Shown here one piece after another: positions 27,479-35,852 of a stretch of DNA of 64,000 nt; the first letter of the stretch is position 1, and each line of letters begins with the position of its first letter. The position numbers were made by a program, and so were the translations under genes. Under the pieces are notes generated by a model. It was not told where the DNA came from and searched no databases. It saw only the letters and a list, made by a program, of their open reading frames with translations. The stretch comes from Streptomyces lienomycini (GTDB taxonomy: Bacteria; Actinomycetota; Actinomycetes; Streptomycetales; Streptomycetaceae), in the NCBI RefSeq assembly GCF_027947595.1, contig NZ_CP116257.1, forward strand, positions 3,968,001 through 4,032,000, read 5' to 3'.

Positions 27479-27785
27479 GCGGGCTCATACGTCACGGTCT
27501 GCTCCGGGCAGCGGTCCGCAACCTCGCGCAGCGCCGCCACTTCGGTCTCGTCCGCCGACAGGGCCCAGCGGAGCTTCGTGCCCACCCACTCCGCGACGTA
27601 CCGACAGCGGAGCCTCCGCCGCCGGCGGCAGCCAATCGACCGTGTCCTGGTCCGACTTCGACCGGTTCGAACGAGCCGTGACCGCGACCAGACTCGTGGC
27701 CGCGCCCAGGTCGTTGGCGTACACCCCCCGGCACTGCGCCGACCACGCTGAGGCGCCGCTGTCCCAGGCCTCGGCTAGTGCCGCG
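27479..27785 (-). pseudogene. DUF1524-type HNH endonuclease fragment, copy A
   Basis: The minus strand reads VYANDLGAATSLVAVTARSN, SKSDQDTVDWLPPAAEA and, after a one-base shift, RYVAEWVGTKLRWALSADET and REVADRCPEQTVTYEPAP to a stop at 27479. This is the C-terminal third of an HNH endonuclease family protein of the DUF1524 type. The N-terminal HNH part is missing and the frame is broken. Confidence 0.65.
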
Positions 27786-27909
27786 TCAGGCAGCGTTCGC
27801 CCTGTCGACGGCCTCCTGTAGGCGTTGGTCGTCGGTGTGGCGGTTCCGCCAAATGATGTAACGGCGGATCACGCTGCCCCGCTCCTTGTGGGTGGTGTGG
27901 TGGGTGCCA
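27786..27909 (-). pseudogene. IS630 family transposase C-terminal remnant
   Basis: The last 40 or so residues, HHTTHKERGSVIRRYIIWRN followed by RHTDDQRLQEAVDRANAA and a stop, match the C-terminal signature of actinobacterial IS630 transposases (IRRYI-WRN...VDRANVA). Everything upstream of the DDE domain is gone. An in-frame ATG at 27953 might make it look like a small gene, but the sequence is better explained as a relic. Confidence 0.6.
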
Positions 27910-27927
27910 ATACGGGCGCCCCCGTAC

Positions 27928-28434
27928 TCAGCTGGTCGAGGCACCGCCCTCATGATCTGCCTCGGCGGCGAGTTGGGCCGCGAGGGCGTTGAAGGCGGTG
28001 ACGTACTGGTTCGCCGCGCGGAGGGTGGCGCTCTCGGGCTTGACGTTGTATGTCTGAGCCGCTCCATTGCCGAAGGTGACGTTGATGACGGCGGCGCCCT
28101 TGTTCTTGCGGCCGGTGGCTGCGGCGGTCACGCCCATGGTGGCTACGCCCGCGACGAGGCGGGTGGCCGTCCATGCTTTGTGAGCGCCGGCATCGACGAA
28201 CTCGGCGTGTCCTCCGAGGATGGGCCCGAGATCAGTCTGGCCGAACTTGGACCCGGGCCAGAGGTGCATCATGCATGCCTGGTTGAGGGTCTTCTCCGCC
28301 GGGTGAGTCTGGCGCCATTCGGCGAGGGCTGCCTTCTCCGCCTTCCGCTTGGCGGCCCACTCCTCGCGCTGCTGTCTCTTCTCTGCCCGCTTGGCTTCCC
28401 GCTCTGCGGCTCTCTCCGGGTCTCGTTTGAACAT
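27928..28434 (-). CDS. Hypothetical protein with charged N-terminal helix
   Basis: The product has 168 residues from the ATG at 28434 behind AAGGGGGCGAC. Residues 1-50 form a strongly charged helix or coiled coil (RDPERAAEREAKRAEKRQQR then EEWAAKRKAEKAALAEW). The middle holds LGPILGGHAEFVDAGAHKAW and a small-residue hydrophobic stretch (LVAGVATMGVTAAATGR) that may be a membrane-active helix. The C-terminus has AAVINVTFGNGAAQTYNVKP, a possible beta hairpin. I do not recognise the family. The open frame continues upstream but without a ribosome site. Confidence 0.65.
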   Translation of the reverse strand: MFKRDPERAAEREAKRAEKRQQREEWAAKRKAEKAALAEWRQTHPAEKTLNQACMMHLWPGSKFGQTDLGPILGGHAEFVDAGAHKAWTATRLVAGVATMGVTAAATGRKNKGAAVINVTFGNGAAQTYNVKPESATLRAANQYVTAFNALAAQLAAEADHEGGASTS

Positions 28435-28736
28435 GTCGCCCCCTTGAACGGTTGTGCTGTGATCAGCAGCATCCGTCGCGTGAAGAAGGCGTGAAGGCAT
28501 CTTAATCGGGCTGTGATCTGGGATGAGCCCGAGCGGTCCCCCGTGCCGGAGCGTTGAGGCTGAGGCTTGTCCGGGTACCGTGCGGCTGATGTACCGACGG
28601 GCGTAGCCGCGACGGTCCGGACAGCACACCCCTGCGTAGCCGACAGGCGCAGCGAAGTTCTTCATCCGGTAGGAAGGTCGACCGAGATCGCATTGTCCAG
28701 CGGGCCGGTATGCCAGGTCTGCACAGTGGTTCTGGT

Positions 28737-30104
28737 CTACCGCGGGCTGTGCCGCACGAGGCGGCGCAGGCGTGCTTCGACCTCGTGCCGGTTGAGGCGT
28801 TTGGTGCGAGCGTAGCGTGTCACCGCGGCTTGCACGGTTTCTGCGGCTTGGCGCCATGCCTGGCGTTGGAGGTCCCGCTCGTGGTGGTCATCGAGCCGTT
28901 GGAGCTTGTGGTGGGCGGCGTCGGCTGCCTGCTGCAGTGTGATCAGTTCAGTGGGTAGTCCTGTCGTGGTGTCGGTCGCCTGCGGGGTGTGGTCTTCGCG
29001 CTGTCCGAGGGCTGGAGGCACCGTCGTGAGGTCTGACGGCGCGGTCTCAGCGGCCGGTGCGGCGGCTTGTGGCGGCAGCGCGGTCAGGAGAGAGCAGGCC
29101 GGCGGGAGGTCTTCCGGAGTAGGCGGGGTCTGTTCAGTGGCCAGGACGGGAGTCGGCTGGCAGGTGGGGCGGTTGCGGCTGGCGCCGGTCGCGGGCGTGG
29201 TCTCACGTTCGGGTGGCAGGCGGGTGTCGTCGCTGTCTAGGTCCTCCAGGCGGTCGCGGTCGGCGCTGGTCACCCAGTAGCGGTGCACGGATTTCCCGAC
29301 GCGGAACTGAATGGGCACGATGGTGCCGGCGGCGGTCTTGCGGACCATGTCGTCGAAGAAGACGTCGCGGGGCTTGGCCGTGGCGTGAGCCTTGCCGCAG
29401 CGCCGGACGCCGTGGGGGCAGGGGTAGACGGCGCTGATGTCGCAGTGCCAGAAGTCGAGGACGCGGAAGCCGGAGACAATGCGCAGGTCGCCGTTGCGGG
29501 CGATGAGGTCGGCAGGGAGGCGGTCGCTGCGGGTCCAGTGGGTGTCGTTGTGCTGGGCGTAGGCGGCTCGGTCGGTGTGCCAGGCGGGGGTGATGCCGTT
29601 CTTGGCGGCCTTGCCGGCGCGGGCGCGGACGCCGCGCAGGCCGCGTTCGTCGATGGTGGACAGCTGGACTTCCCAGCCGATGCGGCGGCCGTCGGCTCCT
29701 TCGACGAGGGTGTCGGTCTGGATCCAGGTGCGGCCGATTCGGGTGCGGACCTCGTTGTCGCCGCCGAAGCCGCCCTCGTGCGCGGCACGCAGGATGCGTT
29801 CCTGGTAGGCCTTGTGTTCGTCGCTCATCGGGGCGGTGTGGCGTTCTTCGTCCTCGCGGCGTTCGTGGACGGCCTCGCGCCGGCCGCCGCGCATCCGCAA
29901 GTGCATCGGCGCTTCGACGCCCATGTCGCGGCACACTCCGCCGCACTGCAGGTCCCGCTCGCTGACCGGCACACCGCGGCGGCCGTAGAAGCGGTCCGTC
30001 GCGTAGATCAGGTCCCACAGGCCGGGGAGCTCCGGATGGTCCAGGTCGTCCCGGGTCAGATCCAGGAGAATCCGGAAGTTTTTGTGCCAGACGACATTCG
30101 CCAA
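28737..30104 (-). CDS. CoiA-like competence nuclease family protein, probably 5' truncated
   Basis: 455 codons are read from a TTG at 30104; upstream is a TGA in frame. Recognisable parts are VVWHKNFRILLDLTRDDLDH, the nuclease-like core WIQTDTLVEGADGRRIGWEV, LSTIDERGLRGVRARAGKAA, and WHCDISAVYPCPHGVRRCGK. The EVQ motif after a conserved Asp fits a PD-(D/E)XK fold. A Pro/Thr-rich linker and a C-terminal coiled coil (LQRLDDHHERDLQRQ) follow. Homologues usually have about 40 more N-terminal residues, which seem to be cut off at about 30110. Actinobacterial CoiA-like genes are common on mobile elements; a role in DNA uptake is not established. Confidence 0.7.
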   Translation of the reverse strand: MANVVWHKNFRILLDLTRDDLDHPELPGLWDLIYATDRFYGRRGVPVSERDLQCGGVCRDMGVEAPMHLRMRGGRREAVHERREDEERHTAPMSDEHKAYQERILRAAHEGGFGGDNEVRTRIGRTWIQTDTLVEGADGRRIGWEVQLSTIDERGLRGVRARAGKAAKNGITPAWHTDRAAYAQHNDTHWTRSDRLPADLIARNGDLRIVSGFRVLDFWHCDISAVYPCPHGVRRCGKAHATAKPRDVFFDDMVRKTAAGTIVPIQFRVGKSVHRYWVTSADRDRLEDLDSDDTRLPPERETTPATGASRNRPTCQPTPVLATEQTPPTPEDLPPACSLLTALPPQAAAPAAETAPSDLTTVPPALGQREDHTPQATDTTTGLPTELITLQQAADAAHHKLQRLDDHHERDLQRQAWRQAAETVQAAVTRYARTKRLNRHEVEARLRRLVRHSPR

Positions 30105-30212
30105 CTCACACCGCCCTCACCGTCTCACTGGCTGTTCTCTATCCGCTCGGGTGGTCGGCGGGGTTCGAACAGGGACCCGGTCCGGGTGAGTCTGCCGGCG
30201 GGGATGCATGGA

Positions 30213-30266
30213 AGAAGGGCCTCTTGGTAGCTCACGGATGTCGAGTCCAGCGAGGAGCAAGAGGCC
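30213..30266. repeat. Inverted repeat upstream of the IS5 transposase
   Basis: AGGGCCTCTTG and CAAGAGGCCCT form an 11-bp perfect inverted repeat with a 31-base spacer, just before the transposase gene. It could be a subterminal regulatory palindrome of the IS or a fused pair of ends of another element. I could not place the IS boundaries. Confidence 0.55.
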
Positions 30267-30395
30267 CTGTTGTCGAAGTGTCGCGTGGTCACGGTTGCCG
30301 GGTCCAGTTGGTCCACTCCTGGGTGTGACTGCCTCGCCCACAGGTTCGGAAACGCAGCCGACCGGCCGGAGCGCCGGCCCCGGTACGGCTCGGAC

Positions 30396-31211
30396 ATGAG
30401 CGATGCCGAGTGGGCCCTTGTACGGGATCTTCTGCCCGTTCCGGGCTGGCTGGCCGGACGGGGCGGGCGGCCGGAGGGCTACTGCCACCGGCAGATGATG
30501 GACGCGATCCGGTACCTCGTCGACAACGGCATCAAGTGGCGGGCGATGCCCTCGGACTTCCCGCCCTGGCCGCGGGTGTACGCCTTCTTCGCCCGCTGGC
30601 GGGATGCGGGGCTGGTGGCGGAACTGCACGACCGGCTGCGTGATGCCGTCCGTGTTGCCGAAGGCCGTGATCAGGAGCCGACTGCGGCCATCATGGACTC
30701 GCAGTCGGTCAAGGCGGACGCCACCGTCGCGCTCACCTCGAGGGGTTTCGACGCCGGCAAGAAGGTCAACGGGCGCAAGCGGCACCTGCTCACCGACACG
30801 CTCGGTCTGCTGCTGAACGTGCTGGTCACCCCGGCCTCGACCACCGACCGGGACGCCGCCCGCATCCTCCTGCCGGCGGCCCGGGGACGCTTCGGGCGAC
30901 TGGCGCGGGTCTGGGCCGACGGCGGATACACCGGCCACCTCGTCGACTGGAGTGCCACACAGCTCGGCGTCGTCCTGGACATCGTCCGCCGCAGCGACGA
31001 CACCCGCGGCTTCGAGGTGCTGCCCCGCCGCTGGGTCGTGGAACGGTCTTTCGCCTGGTGCCTGCGCAGCCGGCGTCTGGTCCGGGACTACGAACGCCGC
31101 ATCGATACCAGCGAGGCCGTCATTCTGTGGTCGATGACCACGCTTATGAGCCGCCGCCTGGCCGTCCAGCACCCGCAGCGTCTTGGCCCGGCAGCGACAG
31201 GGGCAGCGTGA
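30396..31211 (+). CDS. IS5 family transposase, intact
   Basis: The product has 271 residues from the ATG at 30396 (MSDAEWALVRDLLPVPGWLA); the frame is open back to a TTG at 30270, which would add 42 residues. All DDE blocks are present and in frame: IMDSQSVKADATVALTSRGF (Asp), RVWADGGYTGHLVDW (Asp) and LPRRWVVERSFAWCLRSRRL (Glu), plus the linker GKKVNGRKRHLLTDTLGLLL. The end overlaps by 68 bases the 3' end of the opposite-strand gene at 31144. It looks functional. Confidence 0.88.
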   Translation: MSDAEWALVRDLLPVPGWLAGRGGRPEGYCHRQMMDAIRYLVDNGIKWRAMPSDFPPWPRVYAFFARWRDAGLVAELHDRLRDAVRVAEGRDQEPTAAIMDSQSVKADATVALTSRGFDAGKKVNGRKRHLLTDTLGLLLNVLVTPASTTDRDAARILLPAARGRFGRLARVWADGGYTGHLVDWSATQLGVVLDIVRRSDDTRGFEVLPRRWVVERSFAWCLRSRRLVRDYERRIDTSEAVILWSMTTLMSRRLAVQHPQRLGPAATGAA

Positions 31212-31665
31212 ACCTGCCCGGCTTCGCCTCGACCAGCCAGCCCCGTTCCACCAGTCGCTTCAGCCGTGCCCTGGCACCTTCGACGCGAGAGGCGGACGCA
31301 CTGTCCCAGCCCAGCACCACCGCCGCCCGCCGGGCACCCAGTCCGTCGCCTCCCGCATCGACCGCGGCGGCCATCAACGCCTGATAGTCCGGCGACAACT
31401 CCGTCACCTCACTCGCGTGTCGCCGGTGAGGCACCGCCCGGCGCGGTCCGACCGGCTTCCTCCGCGGCACCTCGCCGGCCACGTCGGCGGACACCTCCTC
31501 AGCCAGCGCCTCCAGATACTGCTCCAGGCCGATCACCCGGCACCGGTGCACCTCCTCGGCGTCCGCCAGAGCCGCCCGCACTCTTTCCAACTCGGCTTCG
31601 AGTTCCTTCACCTGCGCGGCTGCGGCCTTCTGCCGCGCTTCCAAAACCGCCCGCATCGACGGCAT
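31144..31665 (-). CDS. Coiled-coil plus winged-helix-like protein next to IS5
   Basis: The product has 173 residues from the ATG at 31665 (MPSMRAVLEARQKAAAAQVK). Residues 1-60 are a coiled coil (ELEAELERVRAALADAEEVH). The C-terminal half looks like a small winged helix (LGARRAAVVLGWDSASASRV then ARARLKRLVERGWLVEAKPG). The architecture is the same as the passenger gene of the complete IS5 element at 54816-55220, although the orientation relative to the transposase differs. The last codons overlap the transposase end, so the C-terminus may have been replaced by the IS. Confidence 0.6.
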   Translation of the reverse strand: MPSMRAVLEARQKAAAAQVKELEAELERVRAALADAEEVHRCRVIGLEQYLEALAEEVSADVAGEVPRRKPVGPRRAVPHRRHASEVTELSPDYQALMAAAVDAGGDGLGARRAAVVLGWDSASASRVEGARARLKRLVERGWLVEAKPGRFTLPLSLPGQDAAGAGRPGGGS

Positions 31666-31908
31666 CCGCCACCCCCACGACCTCTCACCCGGCAACACGC
31701 CGAGAATCCCGCGGCAGCGGCTACTTCATGCCTGACCAGCGAAGACGTCACACGAGGTTCGGAAAGAGAACGGCCTCTCAGGTCGTTGCACCGACGGTAC
31801 GACCAGGCACTGACAATGCGGCAGGAGCCGGATCAGCCAACACAAAACCCGACAACCCGATTGAGGCACTGTCGGCAGGGCCGTCCCGTCGTCGGCGCAG
31901 GTAATGAC

Positions 31909-32607
31909 TCAGCTCAGCGACGTCGGGCGGCGCGGGGGCGGCACCGCCCGCAGCAACTCCCACAGGGGACGGGAACCGGACGCCCACACGGCGAGCGTCT
32001 GGCGGTCGACGACGTGCAGCCGCTGCTGCTTGGCGAACGTGACCGCCGGGCCGGTCACCCGGCCGTTCGTGACGATGACCGCGACGTCGGCGCCATGGAC
32101 CTGGCGGGCGGTCCCGTTGAGGACCTGGAGGTCCGGTGTGCCGACCGGTGAGCCTTGGGCGCCGTTGCGGCGGTGCTTGCACTGGATCACCCAGCGCCGC
32201 CCGTACGGGTCGGTGGCTTTCACGTCGGCGCCGAGGTCGCCGCGGCCGCCGACCCGCCGGGCGTCCCGGCAGCCGTCGCGCTGCATCAGGTCCCGTATGG
32301 CGTCCTCGAAGCGGGTGTGGTGCAGCGCGTCGAGCTGCGGCAGGCCGTAGCGCAGGCCCTGCGCCCGCACCGCCTCCCACCGGGCGCTCTGCCGGCGGCT
32401 GTAGAGCCAGCCGGCGCCCGCGAGACCGGCGAGGACCAGGACGACGACGAGGACCCACCAGTGGGCCAGCAGCCAGTTGACCACCATCACCACCAGCCCG
32501 ATACCGGCCGCCGTCACCACGGCGAAGGCGAGCAGCTGCACATCGCGCTGCTGCTGTCGTCGGCCGGGCCGCCGGCTGCGCCGCCGCACCGGCCGTCGCC
32601 GGGTCAC
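31909..32607 (-). CDS. Membrane-anchored Mrr-like restriction endonuclease
   Basis: The product has 232 residues from the GTG at 32607, which overlaps the stop of the upstream gene as GTGA. After a basic N-terminus come two adjacent transmembrane helices (residues about 22-70; VVTAAGIGLVVMVVNWLLAH, VLVVVLVLAGLAGAGWLY). A cytosolic PD-(D/E)XK nuclease of the Mrr_cat type follows: YGLPQLDALHHTRFEDAIRD, GGRGDLGADVKATDPYGRRW, VIQCKHRRNG (Asp and Q-x-K) and DVAVIVTNGRVTGPAVTFAK. Mrr proteins cut modified or foreign DNA. Anchoring to the membrane suggests action on incoming DNA or coupling to a membrane signal. Confidence 0.85.
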   Translation of the reverse strand: MTRRRPVRRRSRRPGRRQQQRDVQLLAFAVVTAAGIGLVVMVVNWLLAHWWVLVVVLVLAGLAGAGWLYSRRQSARWEAVRAQGLRYGLPQLDALHHTRFEDAIRDLMQRDGCRDARRVGGRGDLGADVKATDPYGRRWVIQCKHRRNGAQGSPVGTPDLQVLNGTARQVHGADVAVIVTNGRVTGPAVTFAKQQRLHVVDRQTLAVWASGSRPLWELLRAVPPPRRPTSLS

Positions 32608-32876
32608 CGCTCCCACCGGATCGGGTAGGACACCGTGGGCCGGGGCTGCGGCGCCTGGGCGGCAGGGGCGTGGTCGAAGCGGATCGGGTACTGGACCGTG
32701 GACTGCGGCCGCAGGGTGCTCCCCTCCCCCGTCGAGCTGTTGCTGTTGCCCAGCCCGACCACGGCCAGGGCCACCACGGCGAAGATCATCGTTTCCCGTT
32801 TGGCCCCCGGAGCCCACCGTGAATGCCCGCGGACCGGAGTCCCGTCAGAGCGCACGTACGGCCTCACCCAAGACAT
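32604..32876 (-). CDS. Small single-pass membrane protein coupled to the Mrr-like gene
   Basis: The product has 90 residues from the ATG at 32876 (MSWVRPYVRSDGTPVRGHSR). A basic N-terminus precedes one transmembrane helix (MIFAVVALAVVGLG, residues about 30-44). A polar, Pro-rich tail contains a repeated VQYPIRFDH / VSYPIRWER motif. Its TGA overlaps the GTG of the nuclease gene by four bases, so the two are almost certainly made together. No family recognised; the doubled YPIR motif may be a docking element. Confidence 0.7.
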   Translation of the reverse strand: MSWVRPYVRSDGTPVRGHSRWAPGAKRETMIFAVVALAVVGLGNSNSSTGEGSTLRPQSTVQYPIRFDHAPAAQAPQPRPTVSYPIRWER

Positions 32877-32949
32877 GCACGCCTCCCCCTCGTCACAACT
32901 CACCGCACAGCGCCCCATGCTGACAGGCAGCACTGACAACGCGTCAGCA

Positions 32950-33560
32950 AATCACCACACCGGGTGATCAAGAAAGGAGAGAACAGGCCAGGTCAGGCAC
33001 GGCGTGGGGCCCCGCCCCATTGCTCCGGCCGCCTTCCAGAGGACGAAGGCGGTGGCCTCCCCGGGTACGCCTGGTGGAGACAGCCGCGCGACCGCGCGGC
33101 GGCCGCCCGCGCCGTACACAGAACGTCGTTCAGCGGCCGGCCGCCTGGGCCAGCCGGCACTCCAGCTCACGGTCGAGGCCCCGCTCCTGGGCTGCCGTGG
33201 GGGCGTAGGCCCTTCCACGCCTGCAGCGAGGCGCGCGCCTTCGCGGCCCGCTCTGCGCGTTCGGTCGGTATCAGCAGAGTGCGCGCAAGCCGCGCCAGTA
33301 CTCTCCTGAACAGCAACAGCGTCCGGCGAAGGCCCGGTGTGACCGGACCGCAGGCCCACGCTACGGGCTGCCGCGGCGTCCAGCGTGCGCATGGCCGGAA
33401 TGTCCAGCGTCAGCAAAATCCACCACGGGCTGCAGGTCCTCGGTGAGACCAGCACTCGCGAGCGCCAGCACACTCGATACGTTCCAGACCGCTCACAATA
33501 CCTGAGCAGGTAGACGGCCAAAGGAACTGAAGCGCCTCATCGGGTCCTGCCCCGGACGCG
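32950..33560. other. Gap without a convincing gene
   Basis: About 600 bases between the small membrane gene and the two-helix membrane gene. Several frames are open but codon bias is inconsistent, ribosome sites are lacking and no conserved motif is seen. A GGAGACAGC...GTCTCC-type short inverted repeat lies near 33570-33596 and could end the minus-strand operon upstream. Confidence 0.4.
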
Positions 33561-33613
33561 CGATCAGGGAGACAGCCTGGTGGCCGTCTCCCTGATCTCG
33601 CCTGGTCCTCGCG

Positions 33614-33886
33614 TCAGGTGAGACCCATCCGAATCTCGACCACCGCACCCACCAGTGCCAGGAAGGTGATGATCCCAGCGGCAAACCGTATCGACCTCGG
33701 GCTAGCCCTTTCAGTAGGGCCCGGTAGAACACCCGCCAGGAACAGAAATATTCGATCCGCCGCCTGTCCGATATTAAGAACGGTGACTAGCCCTAGAGGG
33801 AACAGAATCCCCGAGATCACGAGCTGACCCACACTCATATCGGAAGAGACACGCCCTGCAAGTTCAATCACGTCGACCTGATTCAT
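33614..33886 (-). CDS. Two-helix membrane protein, candidate immunity protein
   Basis: The product has 90 residues from the ATG at 33886, whose ATGA overlaps the stop of the preceding toxin-like tail. Two transmembrane helices are clear (residues about 18-55, VGQLVISGILFPLGLVTVLN; residues about 68-86, FAAGIITFLALVGAVVEI). The GC content is much lower than in the flanks. A small membrane protein translated by coupling directly after an Rhs-type C-terminal tail is the classic position of an immunity gene. The function is inferred from position only. Confidence 0.65.
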   Translation of the reverse strand: MNQVDVIELAGRVSSDMSVGQLVISGILFPLGLVTVLNIGQAADRIFLFLAGVLPGPTERASPRSIRFAAGIITFLALVGAVVEIRMGLT

Positions 33887-34483
33887 CCCATACCAAATAT
33901 CCACTTGGATATATCGCCAATTCGACCAACACGCGTACCATGCGAGGTGGTTGCGCCCGCCTCGACACCCAAGCCTCCGACGAGGCCAACACTAGTGGCA
34001 CCCACTGGCTCACCGCGACTGTTCGTAGCACCGATCGCTCTCTCGTGGCTGGCTGTCGCACCCACACCGTATGCCGCGGTGAGGGTGCCGCCCCAGCCGT
34101 CTCCTCTGAGCTGCTCGAAGTCCGTGGCGTTGCTGCTCATGAAGGAGACGCCACCATTGAGCCCGACGGACGGTGTCTCCGATCCCTTGGTCAAGCTGAG
34201 ACCGAAGTCGGTCTTTCCATCGGGCCTCCTTGTGCTGACAAAACACACCGATGCCGTCGCTCCGAATCCAAGACCCGCTGATCCACTCAAACACATTCCT
34301 GTGGTGTCACCACTAAAGCTCTGGGCGATCTTCTTCCCCTTGTCGGCGACCCATCCACCGACGACACTACCACCCTTCTTTATTTTGCTGAGGATTCCAT
34401 CCTTCTTTCTCTTTTCGACATCTGCAGCCTTTTTAGCCGCCTCAGCTTGCGCCTTGAAGCGAGGGTCCGACATACCGCTTGGG
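33883..34483 (-). pseudogene. C-terminal tail of an Rhs-like polymorphic toxin, cut by IS256
   Basis: Reading from the IS256 border, the frame gives DPSGMSDPRFKAQAEAAKKA, where DPSG resembles the end of an Rhs core (…DPxG…). A lysine-rich helix (ADVEKRKKDGILSKIKK) and a Gly-rich, mostly beta region follow (SGSAGLGFGATASVCFVSTR, GVSFMSSNATDFEQL, VGLVGGLGVEAGATTSHGT), ending IFGMG. An in-frame ATG at 34473 allows a 196-residue product. GC is low, as is common for exchanged toxin tips. The repetitive glycine pattern suggests a membrane-active toxin, but no known toxin family is recognised. Confidence 0.6.
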
Positions 34484-35852
34484 TCTGTACAGCGAGTGGT
34501 GTAACTCGTGGGGTGGTAGTTACAGTTGGGCCGCGGTGAGACGGCCGTCGAAGGTGATGTCGAAAGCCTGGAGAGCCGGCTTCCATCGCCTGGTCCAACG
34601 CTTCGCTCCGGTCCCGGTCGGGTCCAGGCTCATTACTGCGAGGTAGACGCACTTCAGGGCGGCCTGTTCCGTGGGGAAGTGTCCGCGAGCACGGACGGCC
34701 TTGCGGATTCGGGCGTTCACGGACTCGATCGCGTTGGTCGTGCACACGATCCGGCGGATCTCGACGTCGAACTGAAGGAAGGGCACGAACTCCGCCCAGG
34801 CCCGCTCCCACAGCCGGACGATGGCCGGGTACTTCGCACCCCATTCCTCCGAGAACTCCAGGAACCTTTCCGTGGCGGCATCCTCCGTGGGCGCGGTGTA
34901 GACCGGCCGGAGAGCCTTAGCGATCTTCTCCCAGTCCTGCCGGCCCGCGTATTTGAAGCTGTTACGAAGCAGGTGAACCACGCAGGTCTGCACGATCGTC
35001 GCAGGCCAGACGGTGTTCACCGCGTCGGGGAGTCCGGTCAGCCCATCGCAGACAAGCATCAGGACGTCGCGCACGCCCCGGTTCTTGATCTCGGTGAGGA
35101 CCTGGAGCCAGTATTTGGCTCCCTCGCCGCCATCGCCAACCCATAGCCCCAGGATGTCCCGGGTCCCCTCGGCGGTCACGGCCAATGCCATGTAGACCGG
35201 GCGATTGGCAACCTGCCCATCCCTGACCTTGACGTGCACACAGTCGATGAAGACGACCGGATACACCGCGTCCAGCGGCCGGTTCTGCCATTCCACCATG
35301 CCCGCGACCACACTGTCGGTGATCGTGGAGATGGTCGACTTCGACACCTCGGTCCCGTACACCTGGGCCAGGTGCGCGGAGATCTCACCGTGCGTGAGAC
35401 CCTTTGCCGACAGTGACAGCACCATCTCGTCGATCCCACCCAGACGCCGCTGTCGCTTCTTGACCAGCATCGGCTCGAAGGACCCCGCCCGGTCCCGCGG
35501 GACGGAGATCCCGACCGGGCCGACCTCGGTGGCCACAGTCTTGGACCGGTGGCCGTTGCGGTAGTTCTCCCGCCCGCCCTCGGCCCGCTCACCGTGCTCA
35601 TGACCCAGGTGATCAGTCAGCTCACCTTCCAGCGCCGACTCCAGCACCCGCTTGGTCAGCTGCTGCAGCAGGCCGCCCTCACCGGTCAGCTTCAACCCGT
35701 CGGCCTGAGCTCGGGTCACCAGCTGACCGATCAGCTCGTCATCCACGGCGGCCGCCAGCTCGCCGACGCCACTCTCGGTACCGGTCTCACGCATCACGTC
35801 AGTCATCAACTTCCGCTTCTTGCTCGGGAGTTACACCGGTTACCGTACAGAC
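34484..35852. mobile_element. IS256 family insertion sequence, intact
   Basis: Imperfect inverted repeats bound the element: GTCTGTACAGCGAGTGGTGT at 34484 and, read inward from 35852, GTCTGTACGGTAACCGGTGT. Length is 1,369 bp with an uninterrupted transposase. The 8-base flanks (CCGCTTGG and CCCCACCC) do not match, so there is no target duplication. Both flanking genes are truncated, which points to IS-mediated rearrangement. Confidence 0.85.
34520..35809 (-). CDS. IS256 family transposase
   Basis: The product has 429 residues, full length for the family. Catalytic blocks are YPVVFIDCVHVKVRDG (Asp), DVLMLVCDGLTGLPDAVN (Asp) and RRIVCTTNAIESVNARIRKA (Glu). The N-terminal region carries LTGEGGLLQQLTKRVLESAL and SVPRDRAGSFEPMLVKKRQR. 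It is similar throughout to the dead copy at 17670-18963, which has the same signature sequences. No lesions, so probably active. Confidence 0.93.
   Translation of the reverse strand: MMTDVMRETGTESGVGELAAAVDDELIGQLVTRAQADGLKLTGEGGLLQQLTKRVLESALEGELTDHLGHEHGERAEGGRENYRNGHRSKTVATEVGPVGISVPRDRAGSFEPMLVKKRQRRLGGIDEMVLSLSAKGLTHGEISAHLAQVYGTEVSKSTISTITDSVVAGMVEWQNRPLDAVYPVVFIDCVHVKVRDGQVANRPVYMALAVTAEGTRDILGLWVGDGGEGAKYWLQVLTEIKNRGVRDVLMLVCDGLTGLPDAVNTVWPATIVQTCVVHLLRNSFKYAGRQDWEKIAKALRPVYTAPTEDAATERFLEFSEEWGAKYPAIVRLWERAWAEFVPFLQFDVEIRRIVCTTNAIESVNARIRKAVRARGHFPTEQAALKCVYLAVMSLDPTGTGAKRWTRRWKPALQAFDITFDGRLTAAQL

Noticed and set aside
28435..28857. Upstream extension of the hypothetical gene at 27928 (MKNFAAPVGYAG…)
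   Set aside because: The ATG at 28434 has a good ribosome site, whereas the extension has none and reads as low-information sequence.
30150..30190. GTTCGAA-containing stretch resembling a tRNA T-arm
   Set aside because: Flanking stems do not pair as a T-arm or acceptor stem, and no anticodon arm can be drawn.
32964..33521. Several open frames on both strands
   Set aside because: No ribosome site, no motif and conflicting codon bias, so treated as non-coding.
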